48,888 bases of DNA from Acinetobacter baumannii (lineage in GTDB: Bacteria > Pseudomonadota > Gammaproteobacteria > Pseudomonadales > Moraxellaceae). The stretch spans positions 1 to 48,888 of the forward strand of contig NZ_JADVOP010000030.1 in NCBI RefSeq assembly GCF_016508585.1. Direction: 5' to 3'. The notes beneath the pieces are model-generated. The model saw only the letters and a program-made list of their open reading frames with translations, searched no databases and was not told the origin of the DNA. How positions within the stretch are numbered: the stretch's first letter is position 1; every line of letters begins with the position of its first letter. Shown in pieces: positions 8,661 to 20,217 of the stretch. The position numbers were made by a program, and so were the translations under genes.

Positions 8661-9374
8661 ATGAGCCAAGAAGAAAAGTTACCAAAGATTTTGATTGTTG
8701 AAGATGACGAGCGTCTTGCTCGCTTAACTCAAGAATATTTAATTCGTAATGGTCTTGAGGTTGGGGTAGAACCGGATGGCAATCGTGCAATTCGCCGAAT
8801 TATTGCGGAGCAACCAGATTTGGTCGTATTGGATGTGATGTTGCCGGGCGCAGACGGTTTAACCGTTTGTCGTGAAGTTCGTCCACATTATCATCAACCA
8901 ATTTTGATGTTGACTGCACGTACTGAAGATATGGATCAAGTGCTTGGTTTGGAAATGGGGGCAGATGACTATGTTGCTAAACCTGTTCAGCCTCGTGTAT
9001 TGCTAGCACGTATCCGTGCTTTATTGCGTCGTACAGACAAAGCACCAGAAGATGAAGTGGCTCAACGCATTGAGTTTGATGATCTTGTGATTGACAATGG
9101 CGGTCGTTCAGTGACCTTAAATGGTGAGTTGGTTGATTTTACCAGCGCTGAATATGATTTACTTTGGTTATTGGCGTCAAACGCAGGGCGTATTTTATCC
9201 CGTGAAGACATCTTTGAGCGTTTGCGTGGTATTGAATACGATGGTCAAGACCGTTCCATCGATGTCCGTATTTCTCGTATTCGTCCAAAAATTGGCGATG
9301 ATCCAGAAAATCCAAAACGTATTAAAACTGTACGTAGTAAAGGTTATCTATTTGTTAAAGAGACTGGCTTATAA
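8661..9374 (+). CDS. bfmR: OmpR-family response regulator BfmR
   Basis: A 237-residue response regulator. The receiver domain (about 8-122) has the acidic pair Asp15/Asp16, phospho-acceptor Asp58 in VVLDVMLPGADG, and the switch Thr/Ala and Lys regions (MLTART; DYVAKP). The C-terminal winged helix (about 135-235) ends with the VRSKGYLF motif of OmpR/PhoB regulators. AGGGG precedes the ATG. It lies 64 bp upstream of the histidine kinase bfmS in the same orientation. In A. baumannii, BfmRS controls biofilm, capsule and envelope stress; this identity is inferred from sequence recognition and pairing. The promoter carries a palindrome that may allow autoregulation. Confidence 0.9.
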   Translation: MSQEEKLPKILIVEDDERLARLTQEYLIRNGLEVGVEPDGNRAIRRIIAEQPDLVVLDVMLPGADGLTVCREVRPHYHQPILMLTARTEDMDQVLGLEMGADDYVAKPVQPRVLLARIRALLRRTDKAPEDEVAQRIEFDDLVIDNGGRSVTLNGELVDFTSAEYDLLWLLASNAGRILSREDIFERLRGIEYDGQDRSIDVRISRIRPKIGDDPENPKRIKTVRSKGYLFVKETGL

Positions 9375-9438
9375 ATGATGGGTCAATCATCTAACATGCT
9401 TGCCTATAGAAAGGCAGGCATAACGAAGGTGAGTTTGC

Positions 9439-11067
9439 GTGTCTAAACACAGTATATTCCTGCGTATTTATGCTGGACTGGTTATTCTTGTGGTGTTGGT
9501 GGCATTGTTTGGATACTTGCTTGTTCAAATAATTAACTACCAACGTGCGCAGGAATATCGCGAATCTTTAACAGATGGCATTTCATTTGTGATTAGCGAA
9601 GGTGTAGCACGTCAACAAACTGAACAGCAACGTCTTGATTGGATTTCGGACGCTTCTGATTTATTGGAATTGCCTATTTATTATTTGGATGCACAAAAAG
9701 TTGATTTATCACGTACCGAAGAAAAACGTATTGAAAATCAGAAAGCCGTTGTGCGTTATGATGCTGAACAGGGAATTGCCTATTTAGTGTTGGGAATCCG
9801 CAATGATCCCAAACACTATCTTTATATCAAAGTCGATCAAATTGGCGAACGCCAGATGAAGGCATTACCTGTCTTTATTTTGGATTATCTGGTTTATTAT
9901 CCGGGACAGGAACAAGAATATCTCAAAAAAATTCAACAGCACTTTTCCTACCATGTGGGTGTTGAAAAAATATCTCAGCTCAATCTTGATTCAGAGCAAA
10001 TCGGTCGTTTAAGGTCCGATCAAAGTGTCATTTTATGGCGTGACAGTGCAACAGTCCGTGGCACAACCATTTCCATCGTCTCTCCGTTGCCAAACTCACC
10101 AACCAATGTACTGGTACTCGGACCTGTTCCGATGTTTAACTGGATGCCAGTCAAGCTTGCAGCCGGAATAACTTTGTTGAGTATGTTCTTGCTTTGCTTG
10201 GGGGTGTACGGTTTGATCGTGCCAATGCAACGTAAGTTGAAGCAGGTCAATCAAGCTTTGGATGTCATGAAAACCGGTGATATGTCTCAGCGTGTTCCTG
10301 TTGAAGGGCATGATGAGATGGCGAGTCTTGCCAGTAGCTATAACAGCATGTCTGATCATATTCAGCGTTTGATCGAAGCTCAACGGGAGTTGATGCGTGC
10401 GGTATCGCATGAGTTGCGGACGCCTGTAGCGCGGATTCGTTTTGGCATGGAAATGTTGGCAGATGAAGAAGATCATGAGTATCGTCTGCAACAGGTTGAA
10501 ATGATCGACAAAGACATTGAGGCTTTGAATACCTTGATTGATGAGATCATGACTTATGCCAAGTTGGAACAGGGTACGCCTTCTTTGGACTTTGAAAAAA
10601 TCGCATTGATTGATGTTTTACAGCAGGTTGCTACAGAAACTGAGGCGTTGAAAACTCAGAAGATCATTCATCTCAATCCACTTTCTTCTGATGTGGTGGT
10701 GGATGCAGAGCGTCGTTATTTACACCGGGTTGTGCAAAATCTCGTGGGTAATGCGGTACGTTATTGTGATCATCAAGTCAGCTTGAGTGGTGGTGTCAAT
10801 CATCAAACCAAAATGGCATATGTGTGTGTAGAGGATGATGGTCCAGGGATTCCTGAAGAAGACCGTAAGCGTGTATTTGAAGCATTTGCACGCTTGGACG
10901 ACAGTCGAACTCGCGCTTCCGGTGGCTATGGTTTGGGATTGTCGATTGTCAGTCGTATTGCTTATTGGTTTGGCGGTACGATTGAGGTCGATCAAAGTCC
11001 TGAACTCGGTGGGGCAAGATTTACCATGTCTTGGCCTGTTGAGCGGTTTAAGAAAAAGAAAGTATAA
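9439..11067 (+). CDS. bfmS: Sensor histidine kinase BfmS
   Basis: A 542-residue membrane kinase that phosphorylates, or removes phosphate from, BfmR. The first transmembrane helix is at about 9-33, a periplasmic sensor domain follows to about 235, and the second helix is at about 238-262. HAMP follows, then the H-box AVSHELRTPVAR with His324, N-box NLVGNAVRYC, and ATP-binding G-boxes EDDGPGIPEEDR and GGYGLGLSIV. It begins with GTG at 9439, preceded by AAGGTGAG at good spacing. It is followed directly by a strong terminator, so the bfmRS operon ends here. No oddities are seen. Confidence 0.9.
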   Translation: MSKHSIFLRIYAGLVILVVLVALFGYLLVQIINYQRAQEYRESLTDGISFVISEGVARQQTEQQRLDWISDASDLLELPIYYLDAQKVDLSRTEEKRIENQKAVVRYDAEQGIAYLVLGIRNDPKHYLYIKVDQIGERQMKALPVFILDYLVYYPGQEQEYLKKIQQHFSYHVGVEKISQLNLDSEQIGRLRSDQSVILWRDSATVRGTTISIVSPLPNSPTNVLVLGPVPMFNWMPVKLAAGITLLSMFLLCLGVYGLIVPMQRKLKQVNQALDVMKTGDMSQRVPVEGHDEMASLASSYNSMSDHIQRLIEAQRELMRAVSHELRTPVARIRFGMEMLADEEDHEYRLQQVEMIDKDIEALNTLIDEIMTYAKLEQGTPSLDFEKIALIDVLQQVATETEALKTQKIIHLNPLSSDVVVDAERRYLHRVVQNLVGNAVRYCDHQVSLSGGVNHQTKMAYVCVEDDGPGIPEEDRKRVFEAFARLDDSRTRASGGYGLGLSIVSRIAYWFGGTIEVDQSPELGGARFTMSWPVERFKKKKV

Positions 11068-11100
11068 ATCCATATATTTATGTGTGGTTAAAAGCTGAAA

Positions 11101-11129
11101 AAAACACCGAAATATTTCGGTGTTTTTTT
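11101..11129. terminator. Bidirectional rho-independent terminator after bfmS
   Basis: AACACCGAAA and TTTCGGTGTT pair around TA, flanked by an A-run and a T-run of seven. It lies between convergent bfmS and the small minus-strand gene and can serve both. Confidence 0.9.
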
Positions 11130-11170
11130 ATTTAAAGATCAGTCAGGCTGATGAGGTTCAGCCTTGAAGC

Positions 11171-11521
11171 TTATTCCTGAAGAGTTGCATCCGGGGCAAT
11201 GATGGGTTTATTTTCTCTCAATGCCTGTAAAGCGTCTGCATTAAAGTCAATCAACAAGCTGTTTTGTTCCGCATCAATTTTATAGCCACTGATAATCTTC
11301 TGATCACCTTGAATCGTATCAATTCGATATTCATCTGCAATATTTAAGATACCTTCCAGATTTGTTGTGGTTGCAGCAAGGTCTTGACGGAAAATTTCAT
11401 AAACATCACGAAGATCAAAAATCGCATTTTGTGCATCAGGATGCTTTTTGACATAATTTTCAATATGACGGACAAGTAATTGTGCAAATAAAAAATAATT
11501 TGGTTTGCTGCTAAATTCCAT
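11171..11521 (-). CDS. Conserved-looking 116-aa protein of unknown function
   Basis: A 116-residue soluble protein. It is acidic, has no signal peptide or membrane helix, and is predicted by eye to be helical for the first 70 residues (an amphipathic LLVRHIENYVKKH helix and a DLRDVYEIFRQDL helix), then beta-rich (KIISGYKID, NSLLIDF). AGGGGT precedes the ATG at good distance, and the stop is followed by the shared terminator, so it is a genuine single-gene unit. I do not recognise a family. Its convergent position to bfmS does not imply a functional link. Confidence 0.65.
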   Translation of the reverse strand: MEFSSKPNYFLFAQLLVRHIENYVKKHPDAQNAIFDLRDVYEIFRQDLAATTTNLEGILNIADEYRIDTIQGDQKIISGYKIDAEQNSLLIDFNADALQALRENKPIIAPDATLQE

Positions 11522-12559
11522 GTTTTAACCCCTAAATTATTGATTTAAAGTGAATGATATTTAGCATACACAGGAAAAACGTTTGATGTGTATAGGCTGT
11601 GTAGATAATTCGTCTATGTTTGCGACAACAAGTATTGTTTATTCAATACCCATCAAAGCATCAAACATTTTGATGGGTGCTGTAATTGAATTCAGTGGTA
11701 CGGCATATCCATAATATCTTGTCATTGAGCTCATCTTTAAAGCAGAGTTGGAAAAGATATCTTGAAGGGCAGGGGATCGAGCAGATCGAGTGTTGGATGG
11801 TTGTTGGGCATATAAATGCTGACCCGTATATCAGCATCAATCAAATACAGGTCCGGGTATAAGGAAATGCATACATGGGAAAACACATCATACGTAGATC
11901 TCAACCCCTGGCTGTGCGAAAAAGTGGGATTGGATCAATCTTGATAAAATGAAATGTTGGCAGAGCAAGGTAGGTCAAAAGTAGGCGTCTCATATTTTGG
12001 AAAAGAGAAATAAAAAAACTATTTTAGCCTGAGGATACCTATTTTGATAATGGGGTTGTTATGTGGAGGGTGGCGATTTGATTAAATGACATTATTTATC
12101 ACATAAAGATATTTTTTATTAAAAGTGTTGAGTGCTGAAATATTACTTTTCAACATAGAATGTAACAAAATATTTTAAATATAATTTTGCGGAATGCGTG
12201 CAAATTTGTTGTTGAATAAACCCAAATAGATGCATAAAAGTGATGTCTCAGAAATTTTAATAAGGATTAAGCTACTGATTTGTCATTTTTAATTCATCTC
12301 ATCAAAATATACTTCGGAAAAATTAATAAAAAATAGCAATGGAATTTGATAAAGCGATAAATGAACGTGCGAATGCGTGGAATCATGAAAAATAATGTGT
12401 TTTGTCTAAAAAATCATCCGAAAGACTTAGAGCTATTAACTAGCAAGAGATGACATCAATCGGGTACAATTGACCAGATTTATTTTGTGTTTGGTGTATT
12501 TGCAAGGCCAATACATACATTCTTTGTTAAATAATAGGCCTGCCAGGAGTTATCCCCGC
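11522..12559. other. Long gene-free interval upstream of the nuo operon
   Basis: About 1040 bp with no convincing coding frame. It must hold the promoter of the minus-strand gene on the left and the nuo promoter on the right. A stem with arms ACCCATCAAA (11648-11657) and TTTGATGGGT (11669-11678) is present. Composition is AT-rich with frequent stops in all frames. I see no IS, tRNA or riboswitch. A decayed gene or an unannotated small RNA cannot be excluded. Confidence 0.5.
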
Positions 12560-13108
12560 ATGAGTGCCATTACTCCATACGATTGGGCAATCATTGCCTT
12601 CGTGATCGGCGTGACATTTTTATGTGTCTTTATGCTCACCGTTCCTTTGCTCCTTGGGGGTAAATCATGGGGACGTGCGAAGCAAGAGCAATTTGAATCA
12701 GGTGTGGTTAGTGCTGGTGGAGCACGTATCCGCTTGTCTGCAAAGTTCTACCTCGTCGCAATCTTCTTTGTTGTATTCGATTTGGAAGCCCTGTATTTGT
12801 ACGCTTGGGCGACATCTGTACGTGAAGTAGGTTGGTTCGGGTTTTCAGCTGCGGCTGTATTTATTTTAGTTTTACTCGTTGGTTTAATTTATGAATTATC
12901 TACAGGTGCCTTGAACTGGTCGCCTTCAGATAAACGTAAAATAGCAGGGATTAAACCTAAAATTGGTTCACCGAATATGGACCTTGCAGAAATTACTCGC
13001 TTCAATTCAATTGAAGAGTTGGTGACTGATCCTACAGGAACGATTCCAGCTCAATCTTCTGGTCGTGTGAAAGATAAAACACCGACCATGTCTCTGAACA
13101 AGGAGTAA
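12560..13108 (+). CDS. nuoA: NADH-quinone oxidoreductase subunit A
   Basis: A small membrane subunit of complex I. Three hydrophobic helices are seen after [10 protein letters not shown], with the conserved segment [23 protein letters not shown] between helices 1 and 2 (the FDLE motif). I start at the ATG at 12560, which has AGGAG ten bases upstream. The open frame extends 30 residues further upstream, but that part has no ribosome site and is not typical of NuoA. The protein is 182 residues, longer than usual because of a polar C-terminal tail of about 60 residues after the last helix. First gene of the nuo operon, 7 bp before nuoB. Confidence 0.93.
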   Translation: MSAITPYDWAIIAFVIGVTFLCVFMLTVPLLLGGKSWGRAKQEQFESGVVSAGGARIRLSAKFYLVAIFFVVFDLEALYLYAWATSVREVGWFGFSAAAVFILVLLVGLIYELSTGALNWSPSDKRKIAGIKPKIGSPNMDLAEITRFNSIEELVTDPTGTIPAQSSGRVKDKTPTMSLNKE

Positions 13109-13115
13109 CTCGGGA

Positions 13116-13793
13116 ATGAAATATACCTTAACCCGTGCGAATCCAGAAGCTGAACAATATCCGCTTCAAGATCGTCAGATTGTGACAGATCCACTTGAAG
13201 AAGAAGTGAATAAAAATGTATTCATGACTCGTTTAGAGGACGTGTTGCATACAGCTGTGAACTGGGGCCGTAAAAACTCATTATGGCCTTTTAACTTTGG
13301 TACTTCGTGCTGCTATGTAGAATATGCAACGACTTTAACCGGTGTGCATGATTTGTCACGTTTTGGTGCTGAGGTTATCCGTGCTTCGCCACGTCAGGCT
13401 GACTTGATGATTGTAGCAGGGACATGCTTTGTCAAAATGGCACCTGTTATTCAACGTTTGTATGAACAAATGCTTGAGCCAAAATGGGTAATTTCAATGG
13501 GTGCCTGTGCAAACTCTGGTGGTATGTACGACATTTATTCTGTTGTGCAAGGCGTAGATAAAATCATTCCTGTTGACGTGTACGTTCCAGGTTGCCCACC
13601 ACGTCCAGAAGCACTCATTCAGGCGTTGATGTTGTTGCAAGACCAAATTCAATTAGAACGTCGTCCGCTTTCTGCGGTAATTGGTGATGATCTTCAGCCA
13701 GTATACAAGCCAAAGATGATGCCAGAACGCGACCGTAAGAACGCTGAACGTATTGCAGTGAAAAACTTACGCTCTATGGATGAGATTGAGTAA
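13116..13793 (+). CDS. nuoB: NADH-quinone oxidoreductase subunit B
   Basis: A 225-residue peripheral-arm subunit carrying iron-sulfur cluster N2, the last donor to quinone. The ligand cysteines are in GTSCCYVEY (adjacent Cys pair), GTCFVKMAP and [10 protein letters not shown]. The N-terminus (about 35 residues) and the charged C-terminal tail after residue 190 are moderate extensions. It follows nuoA closely and is separated from nuoCD by an 86-bp gap with a strong hairpin, the largest gap within the operon. Confidence 0.96.
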   Translation: MKYTLTRANPEAEQYPLQDRQIVTDPLEEEVNKNVFMTRLEDVLHTAVNWGRKNSLWPFNFGTSCCYVEYATTLTGVHDLSRFGAEVIRASPRQADLMIVAGTCFVKMAPVIQRLYEQMLEPKWVISMGACANSGGMYDIYSVVQGVDKIIPVDVYVPGCPPRPEALIQALMLLQDQIQLERRPLSAVIGDDLQPVYKPKMMPERDRKNAERIAVKNLRSMDEIE

Positions 13794-13799
13794 TTTTTT

Positions 13800-13839
13800 C
13801 TGATGAATGTTTGACATACCTGAAGGGTATGATCATCAG
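13800..13839 (+). promoter_or_regulatory. Intercistronic hairpin between nuoB and nuoCD
   Basis: Outer arms CTGATGA/TCATCAG and inner arms CATACC/GGTATG around TGAAG form a two-part stem with an asymmetric internal loop. No T-run follows, so it is not a standard terminator. It may be an mRNA processing or stability element in the only sizeable gap of the nuo operon. Confidence 0.45.
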
Positions 13840-13879
13840 GAAATTTGACAGAATTTGTATTAAATAGGAAGCCAAGCCA

Positions 13880-15667
13880 ATGGCTGAAACTGAAATTGCT
13901 ATGCCAGAATCAACTCCAGTTGATTCCCGCCCAGCATTTGCGATTGTAGAAGATCTCAAAGCCAAATTTGGTGAGAACTTTTACGTGCAACCGACGTTTG
14001 AAGATTTTCCAACGGTCTGGGTTGAGCGCGCACGTGTACAAGAAGTTTTGATGTACCTACGTACAGTGCCACGTCCTTATGTGATGTTGTTTGACTTATC
14101 TGCGGTGGATGAGCGTTTGCGTACTCACCGTGATGGTTTGCCTGCATCAGACTTCACAGTGTTCTATCACTTGCTTTCATTGGAACGCAATAGTGATATC
14201 CGTATTAAAGTTGCGTTGAATGAGAATGATATTAACATTCCAACGGCAACCAACATTTGGCCGAATGCCAACTGGTACGAGCGTGAAGCATACGATATGT
14301 TTGGGATCAATTTCGAAGGGCATCCGATGCTTCGTCGTATTTTGCTGCCAACCTATTGGGAAGGTCATCCGTTGCGTAAAGAATACTCTGCACGTGCGAC
14401 GGAATATACACCGTATATGCAGGACAAAGCGAAACAGGATTTCGAGCAAGAACATCTTCGTTTTGTTCCAGAAGATTGGGGTCTAAAGCGCGGCAATGCA
14501 GATGAAGACTTCATGTTCTTGAACTTAGGACCAAACCATCCATCTGCGCATGGTGCATTCCGTGTCATTTTGCAGTTAGATGGCGAAGAAGTTAAAGACT
14601 GTGTGCCTGATATCGGTTATCACCACCGTGGTGTGGAAAAGATGGCTGAACGTCAAACTTGGCATTCGTTCATTCCTTATACTGACCGTGTAGACTACTT
14701 GGGTGGTTGTGCGCAAAACATGCCTTATGTGATGGGTGTGGAGCAATTGGCAGGAATTACCGTTCCTGATCGAGCACAATGTATCCGTGTCATGATGTCT
14801 GAATTATTCCGTATCAATAACCACTTGTTGTATATCGGTACTGCGATTCAGGATGCTGGGGGTATGACCCCTGTATTCTATATGTTTGCGGATCGTCAAA
14901 AAATCTATGACGCCATTGAAGCGATTACGGGTTTCCGTATGCATCCTGCATGGTTCCGTATCGGCGGTACAGCGCATGATCTTCCAAACAACTGGCAAAA
15001 ATTGATTCGTGAAATTCTCGAATGGATGCCAAAACGTTTGAAGGAATATCATACTGCGGCACTTAAAAACTCTGTCTTTGTTGGTCGTACCCGCAATGTT
15101 GCACAATACGATGCGAAATCGGCATTGGCTTGGGGTGTGACTGGTACAGGCTTACGTGCGACAGGTATCGACTTTGATGTGCGTAAATATCGTCCTTATA
15201 GCGGTTATGAAAATTACGATTTTGAAGTGCCATTGGAATATGAAGGCGATGCTTATGCACGTGTGATGGTTCACTATCGTGAAATCGAAGAGTCACTTAA
15301 AATTATCAAACAATGTTTAGATAATATGCCTTCAGGTGCTTATAAAGCAGATCATCCATTGGCAGTTCCACCACCAAAAGACAAGACTTTACAAGATATT
15401 GAAACCTTGATTACGCACTTCCTGAGCGTGTCATGGGGTCCTGTAATGCCAGCAGGTGAAGCATCTGTAATGGCAGAAGTGGTGAAAGGTGCGTCTAACT
15501 ATTACTTGACTTCAGATAAGTCAACCATGAGTTATCGTACACGTATTCGTACACCAACTTTCACACACTTGCAGCAAATTCCTTCCGTGATTAACGGCAG
15601 TCTTGTATCTGACTTGATCATTTATTTAGCGACGATTGATGTCGTTATGGCTGACGTGGATCGCTAA
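13880..15667 (+). CDS. nuoCD: NADH-quinone oxidoreductase fused subunits C/D
   Basis: A 595-residue natural fusion. Residues about 20-185 are the NuoC part (the 30-kDa subunit signature around [12 protein letters not shown] and HPLRKEY). From about 205 to the end is NuoD, the 49-kDa subunit lining the quinone site, with [24 protein letters not shown] and the C-terminal DR end. Fused NuoCD is normal in enterobacteria, pseudomonads and Acinetobacter. The ATG follows a GGAAG ribosome site. It couples electron transfer from NuoB to quinone reduction. Confidence 0.96.
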   Translation: MAETEIAMPESTPVDSRPAFAIVEDLKAKFGENFYVQPTFEDFPTVWVERARVQEVLMYLRTVPRPYVMLFDLSAVDERLRTHRDGLPASDFTVFYHLLSLERNSDIRIKVALNENDINIPTATNIWPNANWYEREAYDMFGINFEGHPMLRRILLPTYWEGHPLRKEYSARATEYTPYMQDKAKQDFEQEHLRFVPEDWGLKRGNADEDFMFLNLGPNHPSAHGAFRVILQLDGEEVKDCVPDIGYHHRGVEKMAERQTWHSFIPYTDRVDYLGGCAQNMPYVMGVEQLAGITVPDRAQCIRVMMSELFRINNHLLYIGTAIQDAGGMTPVFYMFADRQKIYDAIEAITGFRMHPAWFRIGGTAHDLPNNWQKLIREILEWMPKRLKEYHTAALKNSVFVGRTRNVAQYDAKSALAWGVTGTGLRATGIDFDVRKYRPYSGYENYDFEVPLEYEGDAYARVMVHYREIEESLKIIKQCLDNMPSGAYKADHPLAVPPPKDKTLQDIETLITHFLSVSWGPVMPAGEASVMAEVVKGASNYYLTSDKSTMSYRTRIRTPTFTHLQQIPSVINGSLVSDLIIYLATIDVVMADVDR

Positions 15668-15681
15668 GGGGTAAACGCATT

Positions 15682-16191
15682 ATGATGATTTTGACTGATA
15701 AAAAACCACGTGTGAATGTTGAAGGGATTTTGACCAGCGAAGAAATCCATGAGATTGAACATCACATTGGTCACTACCCGTACCCACGTGCAGCATCTTT
15801 AGATGCATTGAAGTGTGTGCAACGCCGTAATGGTTGGGTGGATGATGCGCAGTTACATGCAATTGCTCAATTATTGACAATTACAACTGCGGATTTGGAA
15901 GGTGTTGCAACATTTTATAACCGTATTTACCGTCAACCTGTGGGTCGCCACGTAATTTTATTATGTGATTCGATTGCTTGTTTCTTGATGGGTGCGGAAA
16001 CTTTAGCAGAAGCTTTCCAACGTGAGTTGGGTATCCAATTTGGTCAAACGACAGCTGATGGTCGTTTTACCTTATTGCCTATCTGCTGTTTAGGGAACTG
16101 TGACAAAGGTCCAACCCTAATGATTGATGAAGATACTCACGGTTTGGTTGAAGTGACTTCTGTGAAACAGTTATTGGAGAAGTATGTATGA
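15682..16191 (+). CDS. nuoE: NADH-quinone oxidoreductase subunit E
   Basis: A 169-residue thioredoxin-like subunit with the [2Fe-2S] cluster N1a. The ligands are CDSIAC (C-x4-C) and CLGNC (C-x3-C). AAGGGG precedes tandem ATG codons at 15682 and 15685; either could be the start. Its stop overlaps the nuoF start by four bases (ATGA), implying translational coupling of two subunits of the NADH-oxidising module. Confidence 0.95.
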   Translation: MMILTDKKPRVNVEGILTSEEIHEIEHHIGHYPYPRAASLDALKCVQRRNGWVDDAQLHAIAQLLTITTADLEGVATFYNRIYRQPVGRHVILLCDSIACFLMGAETLAEAFQRELGIQFGQTTADGRFTLLPICCLGNCDKGPTLMIDEDTHGLVEVTSVKQLLEKYV

Positions 16192-17519
16192 ATACCGAAC
16201 CAAAACCAATTTATGGCGACGGAAATCCTGAAACTCACCCATTAACATGGCGTTTGAGTAAGCAAGAATCTGTTCGTAGTGCTGATGACTATGAAGCTTT
16301 AGAAGGTTATGCAGGCTTTAAGAAAGCACTGTCTATGCCACCTAAAGATGTGCTTGAAGTGATTAAAGCCGCGACTGTAAAAGGCCGTGGTGGTGCAGGT
16401 TTCCCAGCAGGGATTAAATGGTCATTGATGGCACCGAATGATGGTGGTCCACGTTATCTGATCTGTAATGCCGATGAGATGGAGCCGGGTACCTTCAAAG
16501 ACCGTTTGTTGATGGAAAAACTTCCTCACCAATTGATCGAAGGAATGTTGATTGCAGGTTACACCCTGGAAGCAACCCAAGGCTATATCTTCATTCGTGG
16601 TGAGTACATCGAAGCGGCACAATACTTAAATGAAGCTTTAGAGCAAGTTCGCGCTAAAGGTTATTTGGGTGACAACATCTTAGGTACAGGTTGGAACTTT
16701 GAGTTGCATGTGCATACCGGTGCAGGGCGTTATATCTGTGGTGAAGAAACTGCATTGATTAACTCTCTTGAAGGTCGCCGTGCCAATCCGCGTACTAAAC
16801 CACCATTCCCGCAAGTTGCAGGGGCATGGGGTCGTCCTACGATTGTGAACAACGTAGAAACCTATAACAACTTGCCTGCAATCATGTTGCGTGGTCCAGA
16901 GTGGTATATCGGTTTGTCTGCGGGTAAATCTAAAGATCCAGGCACAAAAATCTATGGTGCGTCAGGTAAAGTAACTTTCCCTGGACTATGGGAATTGCCG
17001 TTTGGTACAACTGCGCGTGAAGTGATTGAAGAACATGCAGGCGGTATGCGTGATGGTCTAAAACTTAAAGCATGGTTACCAGGTGGAGCATCAACAGACT
17101 TCTTGGCTGCTGAACACATTGATCTTCCAATGGACTCAGAAAGCATTATGAAAGCAGGTTCCCGTCTAGGAACATGTTTGTTGATGGTGGTTGATGAAAC
17201 TCAGTGTATGGTTTCTGCAACCCGTAACTTAGAAGAATTCTTTGCGCGCGAATCATGCGGTTGGTGTACACCTTGCCGTGATGGTTTACCTTGGGCTGTT
17301 AAAGCACTGAAAGCATTAGAGTCTGGCGAAGGTAAACAGGAAGATATCGATCATTTACAAGAGCTTACCCGTAAGCTTTGGATTGGTAAAACTTTCTGTG
17401 CCCATGCACCAGGTGCGATGGAGCCACTGATGGGCGCACTCAAACATTTCCGTAGCGAGTTTGAAGCTAAAGTGACAAAAAGTCCGATCGCTCAAGCCAG
17501 CAACGTAGAACAAGCTTAA
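16188..17519 (+). CDS. nuoF: NADH-quinone oxidoreductase subunit F
   Basis: A 443-residue flavoprotein that binds NADH and FMN. The glycine-rich [13 protein letters not shown] (NADH/FMN site), [14 protein letters not shown] and the [4Fe-4S] N3 ligands [11 protein letters not shown] plus TFCAHAPGA are all present. Length is normal for the family. It is coupled to nuoE by a four-base overlap and followed by nuoG after 11 bp. Confidence 0.96.
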   Translation: MNTEPKPIYGDGNPETHPLTWRLSKQESVRSADDYEALEGYAGFKKALSMPPKDVLEVIKAATVKGRGGAGFPAGIKWSLMAPNDGGPRYLICNADEMEPGTFKDRLLMEKLPHQLIEGMLIAGYTLEATQGYIFIRGEYIEAAQYLNEALEQVRAKGYLGDNILGTGWNFELHVHTGAGRYICGEETALINSLEGRRANPRTKPPFPQVAGAWGRPTIVNNVETYNNLPAIMLRGPEWYIGLSAGKSKDPGTKIYGASGKVTFPGLWELPFGTTAREVIEEHAGGMRDGLKLKAWLPGGASTDFLAAEHIDLPMDSESIMKAGSRLGTCLLMVVDETQCMVSATRNLEEFFARESCGWCTPCRDGLPWAVKALKALESGEGKQEDIDHLQELTRKLWIGKTFCAHAPGAMEPLMGALKHFRSEFEAKVTKSPIAQASNVEQA

Positions 17520-17530
17520 GGAATTCGACT

Positions 17531-20215
17531 ATGGCTACAATTCATGTCGATGGAAAATCGTACGAAGTCAATGGCTCGGAAAACTTGCTGCAAGCATGTT
17601 TGAGTCTTGGCATCGACATCCCATATTTTTGTTGGCATCCAGCTTTAGGTTCTGTCGGTTCTTGCCGTCAATGTGCTGTTACTCAATATGCGAATCCGGA
17701 AGATACTCGTGGTCGCTTAGTAATGTCATGTATGACACCTGCATCTGACAATACCTATATTTCGATTGAAGACAAAGAAGCAAAAGATTTCCGTGAGTCT
17801 ATCGTGGAATTCTTGATGACCAACCATCCACACGACTGTCCCGTCTGTGAAGAGGGTGGTCACTGTCATCTTCAAGATATGACTGTGATGACACAACACG
17901 ACCGCCGTCGTTATCGCTTTACCAAACGTACACACCATAACCAAGAGTTGGGTTCTTTCATTGCGCATGAGATGAACCGTTGTATCGCATGCTATCGTTG
18001 TGTTCGTTACTATAATGATTATGCGGGCGGTACAGATTTTGGTGTTTATGCCAATGCATCACGTGTTTACTTCGGTCGTCCGGAATCAGGAACGCTAGAG
18101 TCTGAATTCTCGGGTAACTTGACTGAAGTTTGTCCAACAGGTGTATTTACCGATAAAACACATTCTGCACGCTATAACCGTAAATGGGACATGCAGTATG
18201 CGCCAAGCGTATGCCAAGGCTGTTCTTCAGGCTGTAACATTTCACCCGGGGAACGTTATGGTGAATTGCGTCGTGTAGAAAACCGTTTCAATGGTGAAGT
18301 TAACCAATACTTCCTGTGTGACAAAGGTCGTTTTGGTACGGGTTATGTAAACCGTGAAGATCGTCCTCGTCAACCACAGTTCCGTAATGGCGCAGATGTT
18401 GAAACCGTTTCTGTAGATATGGCGCTCGATACAGTGATCGCAAATGTTCAAGGCAAAAAAGTCTTGGGTATTGGTTCACCACGCGCATCATTAGAATCAA
18501 ATTATGCATTGCGTGAGTTGGTTGGTCAGCAAAACTACTCAACAGGGATGTCTCAAAAAGAGCAAAACTTGGTTGAGTTGGCTGCTTCAATCATGCAGGC
18601 TGAGGGTGTTTATAACCCGGGCATGCGTGAGATTGAAAGCTATGATGCTGTATTGATCTTAGGTGAAGACCTTACTCAAACAGCACCGCGTATGGCATTG
18701 TCAGTTCGCCAAGCTGCGAAAAACAAAGCCAAGCAAATGGCGGCAGATCGACGTACTCAAGATTGGTTGGCTGAACCTGTTAAGCGTATTGGTCAGGATG
18801 AAAATTCTCCGATCTATATCTTGGCTGCTACACAAACGCGTTTAGCTGATGTGGCGGCAGGTGAAGTTGTTGCTTCTCCAAACGATATTGCGCGTTTAGG
18901 TTTTGCTGTTGCTGCTGCTGTAAAAGGTGATGCAATTCTTGGTTTGGATGACGATGCGAAAGCATTTGCTCAAACTGTTGCCGATACATTGAAAGCAGCG
19001 AAAAAACCATTGATCATCTCTGGAACAAGTTTGCAGGACGCTGCCATTATGGAAGCTGCCGCGCAGGTTGCACAGAATTTAGGTGAAAATGCCGGTTTAA
19101 CATTGACGGTTCCTGAAGTGAACTCAATGGGCTTGGCACTGTTCGGTGGTTTAAGCTTAGAGCAAGCATTTGCACAGGATTATGATTCAATCATTATCGT
19201 TGAAAATGACTTGTTCCGCCGTCTACCAGCAACGCAAGTACAAGCTGCTTTAGCAAAAGCGCAGAGCGTCATTGTTCTTGATCATTCTGAAACCGAGACT
19301 GTTAATGCTGCAGATGTGGTTCTTTCTGCTGCGAGTTTCGCTGAAGGCGATGGTACAGTGGTCAGTCAAGAAGGTCGTGCACAACGTTTCTACCAAGTTT
19401 ATGATCCAAGTTACTACAAACCGGAATATGCCATTAAAGAATCATGGCGTTGGTTGCATGCCGTTGAGACGGGTGTCAAAGGTAAAGCGATTTCATGGAC
19501 CTTGTTGGATGACGTAATTGAATCTGTCGTGAAAAATGTTCCAGCGTTGGAAGCGATTCAAGATGTTGCTCCTGATGCAGGCTATCGTGTTCATGGTTTG
19601 AAAATTGCCCGTGAACCACGTCGTTATTCAGGACGTACGGCAATCCGTGCGCCATTGAACGTACATGAGCCGAAACAACCTGTCGATGTGGATACCGCAT
19701 TAACATTCTCAATGGAAGGTTATGTTGGACCACAAAACGCATCATCATTGGTACCGTTTGCATGGGCACCGGGTTGGAACTCTCCACAAGCTTGGAATAA
19801 ATACCAAGACGAAGTGGGTGGACATCTGAAAGGTGGTGATTCTGGTATTCGTTTATTTGATCGTTTAGTCAAACGTCCTGCACGGAGCTATGTTGCGCCA
19901 AGTGCTGTTGTAACGAATCCAGACAGTTTCCGTCTTGTTCCAATGCATCATATTTTTGCTTCTGGTGAATTTACAGTAAAAACGCCGGCAATGGAGTCAC
20001 GTATTCCAGAAGCTGCTTTTGCAGTAGGTGAACAGGATGCAGCACGCTTGAATGTACAAGATGGTCAACAACTGACCGTACAGGCCGGTGAGACAACAAT
20101 CAGTCTTCCTGTGCACGTGATTGAGTATTTACCAACAGGTTATATCGGTTATCCAGTTGGACAGGCACCAACCGTTTCACTTGCTGAACCTGTATCTGTA
20201 ACGGTAGGAGTGTAA
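17531..20215 (+). CDS. nuoG: NADH-quinone oxidoreductase subunit G
   Basis: An 894-residue iron-sulfur subunit. The N-terminal ferredoxin domain ([18 protein letters not shown]) binds a [2Fe-2S] cluster. [12 protein letters not shown] matches the His/Cys-ligated cluster. CIACYRC and CPTGVF match a [4Fe-4S] cluster, and CQGCSSGC with a later CDKGRFG matches the additional N7 cluster found in some bacteria. The rest is a molybdopterin-oxidoreductase-like domain without catalytic function. Placed in the usual order, two bases before nuoH. Confidence 0.96.
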   Translation: MATIHVDGKSYEVNGSENLLQACLSLGIDIPYFCWHPALGSVGSCRQCAVTQYANPEDTRGRLVMSCMTPASDNTYISIEDKEAKDFRESIVEFLMTNHPHDCPVCEEGGHCHLQDMTVMTQHDRRRYRFTKRTHHNQELGSFIAHEMNRCIACYRCVRYYNDYAGGTDFGVYANASRVYFGRPESGTLESEFSGNLTEVCPTGVFTDKTHSARYNRKWDMQYAPSVCQGCSSGCNISPGERYGELRRVENRFNGEVNQYFLCDKGRFGTGYVNREDRPRQPQFRNGADVETVSVDMALDTVIANVQGKKVLGIGSPRASLESNYALRELVGQQNYSTGMSQKEQNLVELAASIMQAEGVYNPGMREIESYDAVLILGEDLTQTAPRMALSVRQAAKNKAKQMAADRRTQDWLAEPVKRIGQDENSPIYILAATQTRLADVAAGEVVASPNDIARLGFAVAAAVKGDAILGLDDDAKAFAQTVADTLKAAKKPLIISGTSLQDAAIMEAAAQVAQNLGENAGLTLTVPEVNSMGLALFGGLSLEQAFAQDYDSIIIVENDLFRRLPATQVQAALAKAQSVIVLDHSETETVNAADVVLSAASFAEGDGTVVSQEGRAQRFYQVYDPSYYKPEYAIKESWRWLHAVETGVKGKAISWTLLDDVIESVVKNVPALEAIQDVAPDAGYRVHGLKIAREPRRYSGRTAIRAPLNVHEPKQPVDVDTALTFSMEGYVGPQNASSLVPFAWAPGWNSPQAWNKYQDEVGGHLKGGDSGIRLFDRLVKRPARSYVAPSAVVTNPDSFRLVPMHHIFASGEFTVKTPAMESRIPEAAFAVGEQDAARLNVQDGQQLTVQAGETTISLPVHVIEYLPTGYIGYPVGQAPTVSLAEPVSVTVGV

Positions 20216-20217
20216 TC

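Noticed and set aside
11816..11944. 42-aa frame in the gap before nuoA
   Set aside because: No ribosome site, no hydrophobic or conserved pattern; probably chance.
12470..12559. Upstream extension of nuoA by 30 residues
   Set aside because: The ATG at 12560 has AGGAG at proper spacing and begins the typical NuoA N-terminus; the extension has neither.
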